NCBI GenBank assembly: GCA_903860975.1 | Contig: CAIOSI010000051.1 | Span: 1 to 64,000 of the forward strand | Source of the DNA: an uncultured Alphaproteobacteria bacterium | GTDB lineage: Bacteria; Pseudomonadota; Alphaproteobacteria; Caulobacterales; Caulobacteraceae | Direction of reading: 5' to 3' | DNA: 64,000 bases | Shown: positions 27,039 to 34,911 of the stretch, piece after piece | How positions within the stretch are numbered: the stretch's first letter is position 1 | Layout: each line of letters starts with the position of its first letter | Notes under the pieces: generated by a model | What the model was told of the DNA's origin: nothing | The model's database searches: none | The model's input: the letters and a program-made list of their open reading frames with translations, nothing else | Made by a program: the position numbers and the translations under genes

Positions 27039-27556
27039 CCGGCGCCGCGGCTCCCCGCGTGCGCGGCGGCCCCGTGCCGATCGCGCAACGCTCCGATAAC
27101 CTCACCCATGTCGAACTGACCTGGGTGGAAAAGCGGATCGAGAACTGGATCAGGTTCGGCCGCGAAGCACACGAAGAGATCATCGATCGACGCCGCCGTG
27201 TGCTCTCCTTCCGGGCTGGCAGCACATTTGCCTTCGTTCGCTGGGCCGCCAATGACTTCGGAACGATCCTTTCTCGCATCGACATCGTGCGCGCCGTCTC
27301 GCCCGGCGAGACCTACCAGACGCTGCCGTTCGTGCGTCCTGGCGGCGAGATTCTGCTCAAGATCGAAGGTTGGCCGAAGGTCCAACAGGTGCTGCGCCAC
27401 ATCGACGCCGCAGAAGACGCCGGCGTCGACGCCTCCGACGTCTCCCCCGATCACTGGCGGCACGTCGCCAACCGGTTGAGCGCCGGTCAGGAACCTCGCG
27501 CCTACACGATGGAGCGCCACCAGGCGTGGCTCAAGCGCCGGGAGATCGAGCGATGA
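27035..27556 (+). CDS. DUF2840 protein
   Basis: A 173-residue DUF2840 protein found constantly between parA and traF in Trb-type ICEs. Visible blocks are LTHVELTWVEKRIENWIRFG, SFRAGSTFAFVRWAANDFGT and the end YTMERHQAWLKRREIER. No catalytic motif is seen. It overlaps both neighbours by four bases, so it is translated with the transfer operon. Biochemical role unknown. Confidence 0.85.
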   Translation: MTGAAAPRVRGGPVPIAQRSDNLTHVELTWVEKRIENWIRFGREAHEEIIDRRRRVLSFRAGSTFAFVRWAANDFGTILSRIDIVRAVSPGETYQTLPFVRPGGEILLKIEGWPKVQQVLRHIDAAEDAGVDASDVSPDHWRHVANRLSAGQEPRAYTMERHQAWLKRREIER

Positions 27557-28098
27557 CCCGCTTCGGCTATATCATGGCGACGTATTTCGCCACGATGGGC
27601 GTCGCGATCGCCGCGTTCGTCTCCTTGCCGGTGAAGCTGCTCTGGAATGCCTCTGCCAGCACGCCCATCGGCTTCTATGACCTCGACCCGCCGCGCAACC
27701 TGAAGGTTGGTGACCTGGTCGCGGTCATGCCGGACAAACCGCTCGCCGACTTCATGGTGGAGCGCGGCTATATCGGCCGCGATGTGCCGCTCCTGAAGCA
27801 TGTCGCCGCGCTGCCGGGGCAAGAGGTTTGCCGCGTCGGCCGCAGCGTCACCGTTGACGCCGTGCCATTCGGTGATGCGCTCGATCACGATCATCTGGGG
27901 CGGGATCTGCCGGTCTGGCGGGGCTGCCGTCGCCTTGCGAACGGCGATCTCTTTCTCATGAACCCTGCCGTCCAAGACAGCCTGGACGGACGCTACTTCG
28001 GCCCGCTCCCGGCGCGCGCGGTGATCGGCAAGGCGACGCCCCTCTACACCGACGAAGCTGGCGATGGCCGCTTCATCTGGCGTGCGGCGACGCGCTGA
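27553..28098 (+). CDS. traF: TraF-type S26 signal peptidase
   Basis: A 181-residue S26 peptidase anchored by one N-terminal membrane segment (residues 7-30). The catalytic Ser lies in SASTPIGFYDL and the general-base Lys in PLLKHVAALPG. TraF of RP4 cyclises the TrbC pilin, and this element encodes TrbC at 38668, so the same maturation step is expected. The ATG at 27553 overlaps the DUF2840 stop, and the longer frame from 27370 is a shadow. Confidence 0.88.
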   Translation: MTRFGYIMATYFATMGVAIAAFVSLPVKLLWNASASTPIGFYDLDPPRNLKVGDLVAVMPDKPLADFMVERGYIGRDVPLLKHVAALPGQEVCRVGRSVTVDAVPFGDALDHDHLGRDLPVWRGCRRLANGDLFLMNPAVQDSLDGRYFGPLPARAVIGKATPLYTDEAGDGRFIWRAATR

Positions 28099-28143
28099 TC
28101 GCCGCGACTTCCACATCCCCAACCAAACACCACGGAGGTTTTC

Positions 28144-28479
28144 ATGTCGCAAATCGGTCAATTCACGCGCGGCAAATCGAACTTCATCGGCCGCATTCGC
28201 ACCGTCTCACTCGATATTGAACTCGTCATCGTTCCGGTCGAGCCGTCCGACACCGAGAATGCACCAGACTACCGCGTCCACATCGAAAGCGATGACGGTC
28301 CGGAAGCTGGCGCTGGATGGAAACGTATAGGCGAGCGAGCGGGCGAATACATCGCCCTGGTGATCGACGATCCCACGTTGCCGCAGCCTATCCGAGCCAA
28401 CCTGTTCCGCGACGACGACGCCGGAAACGCATGGTCGCTGCACTGGAGCCGGCTGCAATCGCGCGGCGGGAAGGACTGA
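28144..28479 (+). CDS. DUF736 protein, copy 2
   Basis: A 111-residue DUF736 protein, clearly a relative of the copy at 22500: it shares IGxF at the start, ENAPDYRVH in the middle and IRANLFRDDD...WSLHWSR at the end. Divergence is high, so the duplication is old. GGAGG precedes the ATG. It sits between traF and the lytic transglycosylase in the transfer operon. Function unknown. Confidence 0.88.
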   Translation: MSQIGQFTRGKSNFIGRIRTVSLDIELVIVPVEPSDTENAPDYRVHIESDDGPEAGAGWKRIGERAGEYIALVIDDPTLPQPIRANLFRDDDAGNAWSLHWSRLQSRGGKD

Positions 28480-28483
28480 CGCC

Positions 28484-29188
28484 ATGGGCCGACCCGTCCT
28501 TCTTTTCCTTTTCGGCCTGTCGTTCGCCTGCGTTATGCCGTGTGCGACATTCGCCGAACCTTTGGCTGTCGCGCGGCCTAACCCACGCGACCCCTACGGC
28601 GCTCGTATCGCCGAAGCGGCGCAACGCTTCGAGCTTCCCGCCTCCTGGATACGCGCCGTTCTCAAAGCCGAAAGCAACGGCGATCCGCGCGCCATCTCGC
28701 CCAAGGGCGCGATGGGTCTGATGCAGGTCATGCCCGACACTTGGGCGGAACTGCGCGTCCGTCACCGTCTCGGCGGCAATCCTTACGATCCCCACGACAA
28801 CATCATCGCGGGATCGGCCTATATCCGCGCGCTCTATGATCGCTATGGATCGCCGGGCTGGATCGCCGCCTACAATGCCGGTCCGGGTCGCTATGAGGCG
28901 TCGTTGAGAGGGCGTCCGCTCCCCAACGAAACCCGTTCCTATGTCGCGACCGTGGCGCCAAATCTCGACCGCGGCGTCACCACGATCGCTGCGATCGATC
29001 GGTTTGCCTGGACCCGCGCGCCGCTTTTCATCGCGCAGCCGGATCGCACGTCTGGCTCCGACCCGGCCACTGCCGAACGAACTGCGAATGACAGCAAATC
29101 GACGCCGGTTGTGCACGATGTTTCAGACATCGTCCCGCAGTCAGACGGCTTATTCGTCAGCCGTTCATCAGAAGGGATCGTGCGATGA
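28484..29188 (+). CDS. Lytic transglycosylase (SLT domain)
   Basis: A 234-residue secreted peptidoglycan-cutting enzyme that opens the wall for the mating channel (VirB1/TrbN-like role). A signal peptide is visible (FLFGLSFACVMPCATFA). The SLT catalytic Glu lies in LKAESNGDPRAISPKGA, followed by MGLMQVMPDTW and YNAGPG. The C-terminal 60 residues are Ser/Thr/Asp-rich and unstructured. It begins four bases after DUF736. Confidence 0.9.
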   Translation: MGRPVLLFLFGLSFACVMPCATFAEPLAVARPNPRDPYGARIAEAAQRFELPASWIRAVLKAESNGDPRAISPKGAMGLMQVMPDTWAELRVRHRLGGNPYDPHDNIIAGSAYIRALYDRYGSPGWIAAYNAGPGRYEASLRGRPLPNETRSYVATVAPNLDRGVTTIAAIDRFAWTRAPLFIAQPDRTSGSDPATAERTANDSKSTPVVHDVSDIVPQSDGLFVSRSSEGIVR

Positions 29189-29290
29189 GCGCCGCGGTTC
29201 CCCATCGCACGATGGCGGGCGCTGGCGTGGGATGGAGTGCGCGAAGGTGGAGCACGGAGAACACGACCGGAAGATGGCGAGATAAAAGGC

Positions 29291-29420
29291 CGCGAGGTGC
29301 GGCGTGTTGCGGTCGTTTTGTTTCAAGAGGTTATGGCTCATTATCGCGAGGTGCAGGGTTTTGCCGCACATCGCGGCGACGCCGCTTTCTCCGCGATTTC
29401 AGACGCTTGATGCGATGTGC
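29291..29420 (+). other. Candidate origin of transfer (oriT)
   Basis: The 244-base gap before the relaxase holds a set of related repeats. CGCGAGGTGC occurs exactly at 29291-29300 and 29345-29354, and GCGATGTGC at 29412-29420. The inverted form GCACATCGCG lies at 29366-29375. The second and inverted copies form a stem with one mismatch and an 11-base loop. Inverted repeats just upstream of the relaxase gene are typical of oriT; the nick site cannot be assigned. Confidence 0.45.
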
Positions 29421-29432
29421 GGGTCTCAGGTC

Positions 29433-31172
29433 ATGAGCGGCGAGGACGACTTCAACATCCGTCCGGGCCGCATTCGCTCGCCCAGTGCGCAACGTGCGCG
29501 ACCGTTCATCGCGCAGGCCCTGGCGGCCGCGCAAAAGGCCGGCGCCCGCGTCTCTCGTTCCGGGCGGATCAGCTCCGGCAACCGTTCCACCTTCGGCCGT
29601 GGCCGCACGGCGAGCGTTCGCGCCAACCGCCTCCTGACCGGTCGGTCCCGCGTCGTCGTAATCAAGACCCGCGTGGTGCGCCATCACGCCCGCGCGACAC
29701 CACTGACGTCGCATCTCAACTATCTGCGCCGAGAGGGCGTAACCCGTGACGGAGAGAAGGCGCGGTTATTCGGCCCGGAGAGCGGCGAGGTTGATGGCCG
29801 CGCCTTTGCGGAGCGTGCCGAAGAGGACCGCCATCATTTCCGGTTCATCGTCTCGCCCGAGGACGCCGTGGATATGGCCGACCTCAAATCCTTTGCCCGC
29901 GAGCTGATGGGCCAGATGGAAAAAGACCTCGGCACGAAGCTCGATTGGGCCGCCGTCGATCACTGGAACACCGACAATCCGCACGTTCACATCATCCTGC
30001 GCGGCCGGACCGATGACGGACAGGATCTCGTCATCGCCCGCGACTACATCAAGGACGGGATGCGTGCCCGCGCCGCAGACCTCGTAACCCAGGAACTCGG
30101 GCAGCGAACCGACATCGACATCCGCCGTAATTTGGACCGGCAGATCGAGGCGGAGCGTTGGACGCAGCTCGACCGCCAGCTCGTCCGTGACGGTCGCGAT
30201 ACGGGCGTCATCGATATGGCGCCCGATCCAAAGGCCCCGCCCGACGAGTATCACGCGCTGAAGGTTGGACGCCTTCACAAGCTGGAATCGCTCGGTCTCG
30301 CCGATCAACTCGGCCCTGGCCAATGGGTGATCAGCGACAAGGCCGAGACGACCTTGCGGGAACTCGGAGAACGTGGCGACATCATCAAACGCATGCACCG
30401 CGCCCTTACCGAACGCGGCATCGAGCGCGGGTCGTCAAACTATGTGCTGGCAGCCGAAAGCCTCGATGCGCCGATCATCGGCAGGCTGGTCGATCGTGGT
30501 CTCGACGACGAACTCAAATCCACGGCCTATGCCGTGGTCGATGGCGTAGACGGCCGCACCCATCACATCCGGTTGCCAGACCTCGAAGCGACAGGCGACG
30601 GCGCACCGGGTTCCATCGTCGAACTGCGCAAATTCGACGACGCAAGCGGTCAGCGCCGCGTCGCGCTGGCTGTTCGCTCCGATCTCGACATCGACCATCA
30701 GATCACGGCGCCCGGCGCCACTTGGCTGGACCGGCAGAACATCGCGCGCACGCCCGTCGCCCTCTCCGAAGGCGGCTTCGGCGCCGAGGTGAAGCAGGCG
30801 ATGGAGCGTCGCGCCGAGCATCTGGTCGAACAGGGCTTTGCCAATCGCAACGGCCCGCGCGTCACCTTCAACCTCAACCTGATCGACACGCTGCGCAACC
30901 GGGAAATGGAAACGCTCGGCGAGAAGCTCGCTGCCGAATCCGGCCAGCCCTTCAAGCGCGCGGGGAGCGGCGAATACATCGCTGGTTCCTACCGCCAGCG
31001 CTTCACGCTCGCCTCGGGCCGCTTCGCCATGATCGACGACGGCCTCGGTTTCCAGCTCGTTCCCTGGACGCCCTCTCTCGAAAAGCAGCTTGGCCGCCAT
31101 GTCTCCGGCGTCGCCCGTGGCGACGGGGGCGTCGACTGGAGCTTCAGCCGCAAATGGGGCCTCGGCCTTTGA
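29433..31172 (+). CDS. Relaxase (VirD2/MobP-type with DUF3363)
   Basis: A 579-residue relaxase that nicks oriT and pilots the strand. The three-His motif is clear: VDHWNTDNPHVHIILRG near residues 175-191. An early region LTGRSRVVVIKTRVVRHH and the LNYLRREGVTRDG block are typical of this DUF3363 group. The catalytic Tyr is not assigned with certainty. The ATG at 29433 was chosen because the relaxase similarity begins there; the frame extends to 29304. It precedes traG by 24 bases. Confidence 0.88.
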   Translation: MSGEDDFNIRPGRIRSPSAQRARPFIAQALAAAQKAGARVSRSGRISSGNRSTFGRGRTASVRANRLLTGRSRVVVIKTRVVRHHARATPLTSHLNYLRREGVTRDGEKARLFGPESGEVDGRAFAERAEEDRHHFRFIVSPEDAVDMADLKSFARELMGQMEKDLGTKLDWAAVDHWNTDNPHVHIILRGRTDDGQDLVIARDYIKDGMRARAADLVTQELGQRTDIDIRRNLDRQIEAERWTQLDRQLVRDGRDTGVIDMAPDPKAPPDEYHALKVGRLHKLESLGLADQLGPGQWVISDKAETTLRELGERGDIIKRMHRALTERGIERGSSNYVLAAESLDAPIIGRLVDRGLDDELKSTAYAVVDGVDGRTHHIRLPDLEATGDGAPGSIVELRKFDDASGQRRVALAVRSDLDIDHQITAPGATWLDRQNIARTPVALSEGGFGAEVKQAMERRAEHLVEQGFANRNGPRVTFNLNLIDTLRNREMETLGEKLAAESGQPFKRAGSGEYIAGSYRQRFTLASGRFAMIDDGLGFQLVPWTPSLEKQLGRHVSGVARGDGGVDWSFSRKWGLGL

Positions 31173-31196
31173 TCCATTGCAGAAAGTACCATTGCC

Positions 31197-33182
31197 ATGT
31201 CAGCCACGAAAATTCTCTGGGGCCAGATCCTCGTCGTATTCGCCATCGTCCTCGTCTGCGTCTGGGGCGCGACCGAATGGGTCGCGTGGCGGCTCGCCTT
31301 CCAGCCAGAACTCGGACAGCCATGGTTTCGAGTACTCGGCTTTCCCTTCTACCTGCCGCCTGCCTTCTTCTGGTGGTGGTATGGCTACGACGCCTACGCA
31401 CCGTCCATTTTCGTCGAGGGCGCCTATATCGCCGCATCCGGCGGCTTCATCGCGGCGGCGATGGCGATCGGCATGTCGGTGTGGCGCGCGCGGGAAGCAA
31501 AGAAGGTCGAAACCTACGGCTCGGCGCGATGGGCCGATACCCATGAGATAAAAGCCGCCGGCCTTCTCGGTCCTGACGGCGTGGTGCTTGGCCGCTACGA
31601 TCACGACTATCTGCGTCATGATGGACCGGAGCATGTGCTGTGCTTCGCCCCGACCCGATCCGGAAAGGGTGTCGGTCTTGTCGTCCCTTCGCTGCTGACC
31701 TGGCCGGGCTCAGCCATCGTCCATGACATCAAGGGCGAAAACTGGCAGCTCACCGCCGGCTTTCGCGCCCGACACGGCCGCGTGTTGCTGTTCGATCCGA
31801 CCAACAGGAAGTCCTCTGCCTACAACCCACTGCTCGAGGTCCGCCGTGGCGAGTGGGAGGTGCGCGACGTCCAGAACATCGCCGACATCCTGGTCGATCC
31901 CGAAGGCAGTTTGGAAAAGCGGAACCATTGGGAAAAAACCAGCCACGCTCTCCTGGTCGGCGCGATCCTGCATGTCCTTTATGCCGAAGAGGACAAGACG
32001 CTCGCCGGTGTTGCCTCTTTCCTCTCAGATCCGAAGCGGCCGATCGAGTCGACGCTCGCCGCGATGATGAAAACCCCGCATCTCGGCGAGGCCGGACCGC
32101 ATCCCGTCATCGCCAGCGCCGCGCGCGAGCTGCTGAACAAATCCGACAATGAGCGGTCGGGCGTGCTTTCCACCGCCATGTCTTTCCTTGGCCTGTACCG
32201 CGATCCTGTCGTCGCGGAAGTGACGCGTCGATGTGACTGGCGCATCACGGACATCGTGACGGCCAAGCACCCGACAACGCTGTATCTCGTCGTACCGCCA
32301 TCCGACATCAACCGCACCAAGCCGCTGATCCGTCTGATCCTCAACCAGGTCGGCCGCCGCCTGACCGAAGACTTGCAGGCCAAAGCGGGGCGCCACCGCC
32401 TCCTGCTCATGCTGGATGAGTTTCCAGCGCTGGGTCGTCTCGACTTCTTCGAGTCGGCGCTGGCCTTCATGGCTGGCTACGGCCTCAAGAGCTTTCTCAT
32501 CGCTCAGTCCCTGAACCAGATCGAGAAGGCCTACGGTGCAAACAATTCCATCCTCGACAACTGCCATGTCCGGGTGAGCTTCGCCACCAACGACGAGCGC
32601 ACCGCAAAGCGCGTGTCAGATGCGCTCGGCACCGCCACAGAGATGAAGGCGATGAAGAACTATGCGGGCAGCCGGCTCTCCCCCTGGCTCGGGCACCTGA
32701 TGGTATCCCGATCCGAAACCGCCCGGCCGCTGCTCACCCCCGGCGAGGTGATGCAGCTCCCGCCTACCGACGAAATCGTCATGATCGCGGGCACGCCGCC
32801 TATCCGGGCGAAGAAGGCACGCTACTACGAGGATGAGCGCTTCAAGGAACGCCTTTTGCCGCCGCCGGTGCTGACCACGCCGAAGCAGGGAAGAACCGAC
32901 GACTGGACGACACTGCCGCTACCACCAAGGCCCGAGCTTGCTGAAGGCAGCCCTGCGCCCGATAGCCATGACGATGACCCGACAGAATCCGAGCGCCGCC
33001 AGCAGCCCGAACTCAACCGCGTTTCGCCAATTGAGCAGAAGGCGTCGGCCGAGAACGAATTCGAGATCGGTGTAGTCGACGACGACGACGATAATGCGGT
33101 CCGCAACAGCCGCATGACGCAGATAATGCAGGGGGTGGCGCGGCAGGTCACGCTTGATCCCGCCGACGGCATGGACCTGTGA
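31197..33182 (+). CDS. traG: TraG, type IV coupling protein
   Basis: A 661-residue VirD4/TraG coupling ATPase that hands the relaxase-DNA complex to the Trb channel. Two N-terminal membrane segments are present (about residues 8-30 and 45-95). Walker A is APTRSGKGVGLVVP and Walker B is LLMLDEFPALGR. The length is normal for the family. The C-terminal 80 residues are acidic and low in complexity. It follows the relaxase in the same operon. Confidence 0.93.
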   Translation: MSATKILWGQILVVFAIVLVCVWGATEWVAWRLAFQPELGQPWFRVLGFPFYLPPAFFWWWYGYDAYAPSIFVEGAYIAASGGFIAAAMAIGMSVWRAREAKKVETYGSARWADTHEIKAAGLLGPDGVVLGRYDHDYLRHDGPEHVLCFAPTRSGKGVGLVVPSLLTWPGSAIVHDIKGENWQLTAGFRARHGRVLLFDPTNRKSSAYNPLLEVRRGEWEVRDVQNIADILVDPEGSLEKRNHWEKTSHALLVGAILHVLYAEEDKTLAGVASFLSDPKRPIESTLAAMMKTPHLGEAGPHPVIASAARELLNKSDNERSGVLSTAMSFLGLYRDPVVAEVTRRCDWRITDIVTAKHPTTLYLVVPPSDINRTKPLIRLILNQVGRRLTEDLQAKAGRHRLLLMLDEFPALGRLDFFESALAFMAGYGLKSFLIAQSLNQIEKAYGANNSILDNCHVRVSFATNDERTAKRVSDALGTATEMKAMKNYAGSRLSPWLGHLMVSRSETARPLLTPGEVMQLPPTDEIVMIAGTPPIRAKKARYYEDERFKERLLPPPVLTTPKQGRTDDWTTLPLPPRPELAEGSPAPDSHDDDPTESERRQQPELNRVSPIEQKASAENEFEIGVVDDDDDNAVRNSRMTQIMQGVARQVTLDPADGMDL

Positions 33183-33189
33183 GGCGCCA

Positions 33190-33645
33190 ATGACGAAATC
33201 AGCCCGCAAGCAGCGTCTCTCAGTCTATCTCGATCCCGCTGTGATGAACCGACTCGCAGAACATGCGGCTCGGCGCGACCAGTCGCGATCCCTGATCGCG
33301 GAAGCCGCCATCGAATCTTTCCTCTCGCCCGACGCCGCTGAGCGGCAGGAAGCGGCGATCACCAAGCGGCTCGATCAGGTTGACCGACGCATGACGCGCC
33401 TCGAACGCGATGTCGGTATCTCGGTCGAAATGCTCGCTGTTTTTGTCCGCTTCTGGCTAGCGACCACGCCTGCGCTACCGGAACCGGCGGCGCAGGCGGT
33501 GCGCGCCAAGGCTGGCGAGCGCTATGACGCCTTCGTCACTGCGCTCGGTCGGCGTCTCGCCAAGGGGCCGAAACTTCGGCAAGAGATTGCAGAGGATGTG
33601 GGAGAACCTCCGTATTCTCGGGAGGATAAAAACCCGACTGCATAG
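33190..33645 (+). CDS. CopG-like ribbon-helix-helix protein
   Basis: A 151-residue protein with an N-terminal ribbon-helix-helix (QRLSVYLDPAVMNRLAEHAARRDQSRS) and a helical C-terminal part. It lies seven bases after traG and is regularly found between traG and trbB in such ICEs, probably as a local transfer regulator. Here the IetAS cargo separates it from trbB. The start at 33190 is chosen over the longer frame that overlaps traG. Confidence 0.8.
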   Translation: MTKSARKQRLSVYLDPAVMNRLAEHAARRDQSRSLIAEAAIESFLSPDAAERQEAAITKRLDQVDRRMTRLERDVGISVEMLAVFVRFWLATTPALPEPAAQAVRAKAGERYDAFVTALGRRLAKGPKLRQEIAEDVGEPPYSREDKNPTA

Positions 33646-33848
33646 TCGGGCGACCGTGGCGGATCTAGCAGAACTTCAGCGTTTGGGCTACAAGCTCGAC
33701 CGAATGTCCAAGGAGTTTTGCCCGAACCCTCGAAGATATGTGGCGTTTTTTGCCCAATCGCCTAGAATCGCGGAAAATTCTTTAACGGCATCAGGTACGA
33801 TGCGAGGCAGATTAACGCCAGAAGTCCAACAGGAAAAAGGAGGCGAGC

Positions 33849-34859
33849 ATGTCGACGAAACAGATTCTCGCGCTCCTGAATTCGCATATCGACGGCGATG
33901 AAGATCAACTCTTGTCGATCGCGTTGCAGATTGCCGCGCAGGAAGCTCGCCAAGGGCGGCCGGAGGAAGCAGAAAAACTGAAGCGCCTCGTTCAAAAAGC
34001 GCGCGAACAGCGTCACGCCGGAAAGCCCGCTGTTGGACAGACGCCAATCCCGCTCGCGCGTCCCCGAGGCGAATTACAAGGCCTCGTTGAAAGCGCCTAT
34101 CCCAAGGTCACGCTGCCAAGCATGGTCCTTTCGGACGAGATTGCAAAGCGACTCGCGCGCATCGTGCGTCAGCAACAGGAGCGCGTGACCCTTCGCGACC
34201 ACGGTCAAACCCCTGCGACCCACATGCTACTCGTCGGGCCGCCCGGGACGGGAAAAACGATGACGGCTTCGGCTCTAGCCGGCGAATTGCGACTGCCACT
34301 CTTTACGGTTCGCCTCGAAGCCCTCTTCAGCCGCTTCCTTGGTGAAACAGCCGGAAAATTGCGCCTTCTGTTCGATCAAATTGCGCAGACTCGCGGCGTT
34401 TATCTGCTCGACGAGTTCGACGCTATCGGCGCTCGTCGAGGCGATCCGAACGACGTGGGCGAAATCCGCCGCGTCCTAAACTCGGTATTGGCATTCATGG
34501 AGGAGCCCAACTCGACCGACAGTCTCGTGTTGGCGGCGACAAACCATGTCGAGATTCTGGATGAAGCGTTGGCGCGTCGTTTCGACGAAGTGATAGAATA
34601 CACACTGCCTGATGTCGGCGCAGCCCGCGCCATCGTCGAGCGTCGCCTTGGCAAGTTCAAGTTTGCCGCAAAGACTTGGTCCGCACTCGAAACTGCGCTC
34701 GAAGGACTCAGCCAGGGTGAACTGGTCCGAGCGGCCGATGCGGTGGTCAAGGATGCCATCCTCGAAGGCGTTTCGAAGGTGTCACCAGAGGCACTACGTG
34801 ACGCCCTGGAAAATAGGCAGACATTGAAGGGTAAGTTCCGTCGTCAAACCAGCCGCTAG
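33849..34859 (+). CDS. ietA: IetA, AAA ATPase of an IetAS-type defence pair
   Basis: A 336-residue AAA ATPase. Walker A is GPPGTGKTMTASALAGEL near residue 130 and Walker B is YLLDEFDAIGARRGD near 185. The order VLAATNHVEILDEALARRFD gives the second-region-of-homology arginine. It is followed 52 bases later by a subtilisin-like protease. AAA ATPase plus subtilase is the IetAS pair, first described on an Agrobacterium Ti plasmid and later listed as anti-phage defence. AGGAGG precedes the ATG. Confidence 0.82.
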   Translation: MSTKQILALLNSHIDGDEDQLLSIALQIAAQEARQGRPEEAEKLKRLVQKAREQRHAGKPAVGQTPIPLARPRGELQGLVESAYPKVTLPSMVLSDEIAKRLARIVRQQQERVTLRDHGQTPATHMLLVGPPGTGKTMTASALAGELRLPLFTVRLEALFSRFLGETAGKLRLLFDQIAQTRGVYLLDEFDAIGARRGDPNDVGEIRRVLNSVLAFMEEPNSTDSLVLAATNHVEILDEALARRFDEVIEYTLPDVGAARAIVERRLGKFKFAAKTWSALETALEGLSQGELVRAADAVVKDAILEGVSKVSPEALRDALENRQTLKGKFRRQTSR

Positions 34860-34911
34860 GCAGGCTTCACCAGTCGGATCGAATGGAACGCAAATGAACA
34901 AGTAGGAACTT

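Noticed and set aside
30323-31546. 407-residue plus-strand ORF
   Set aside because: Arg/His-rich shadow frame across the relaxase and traG genes.
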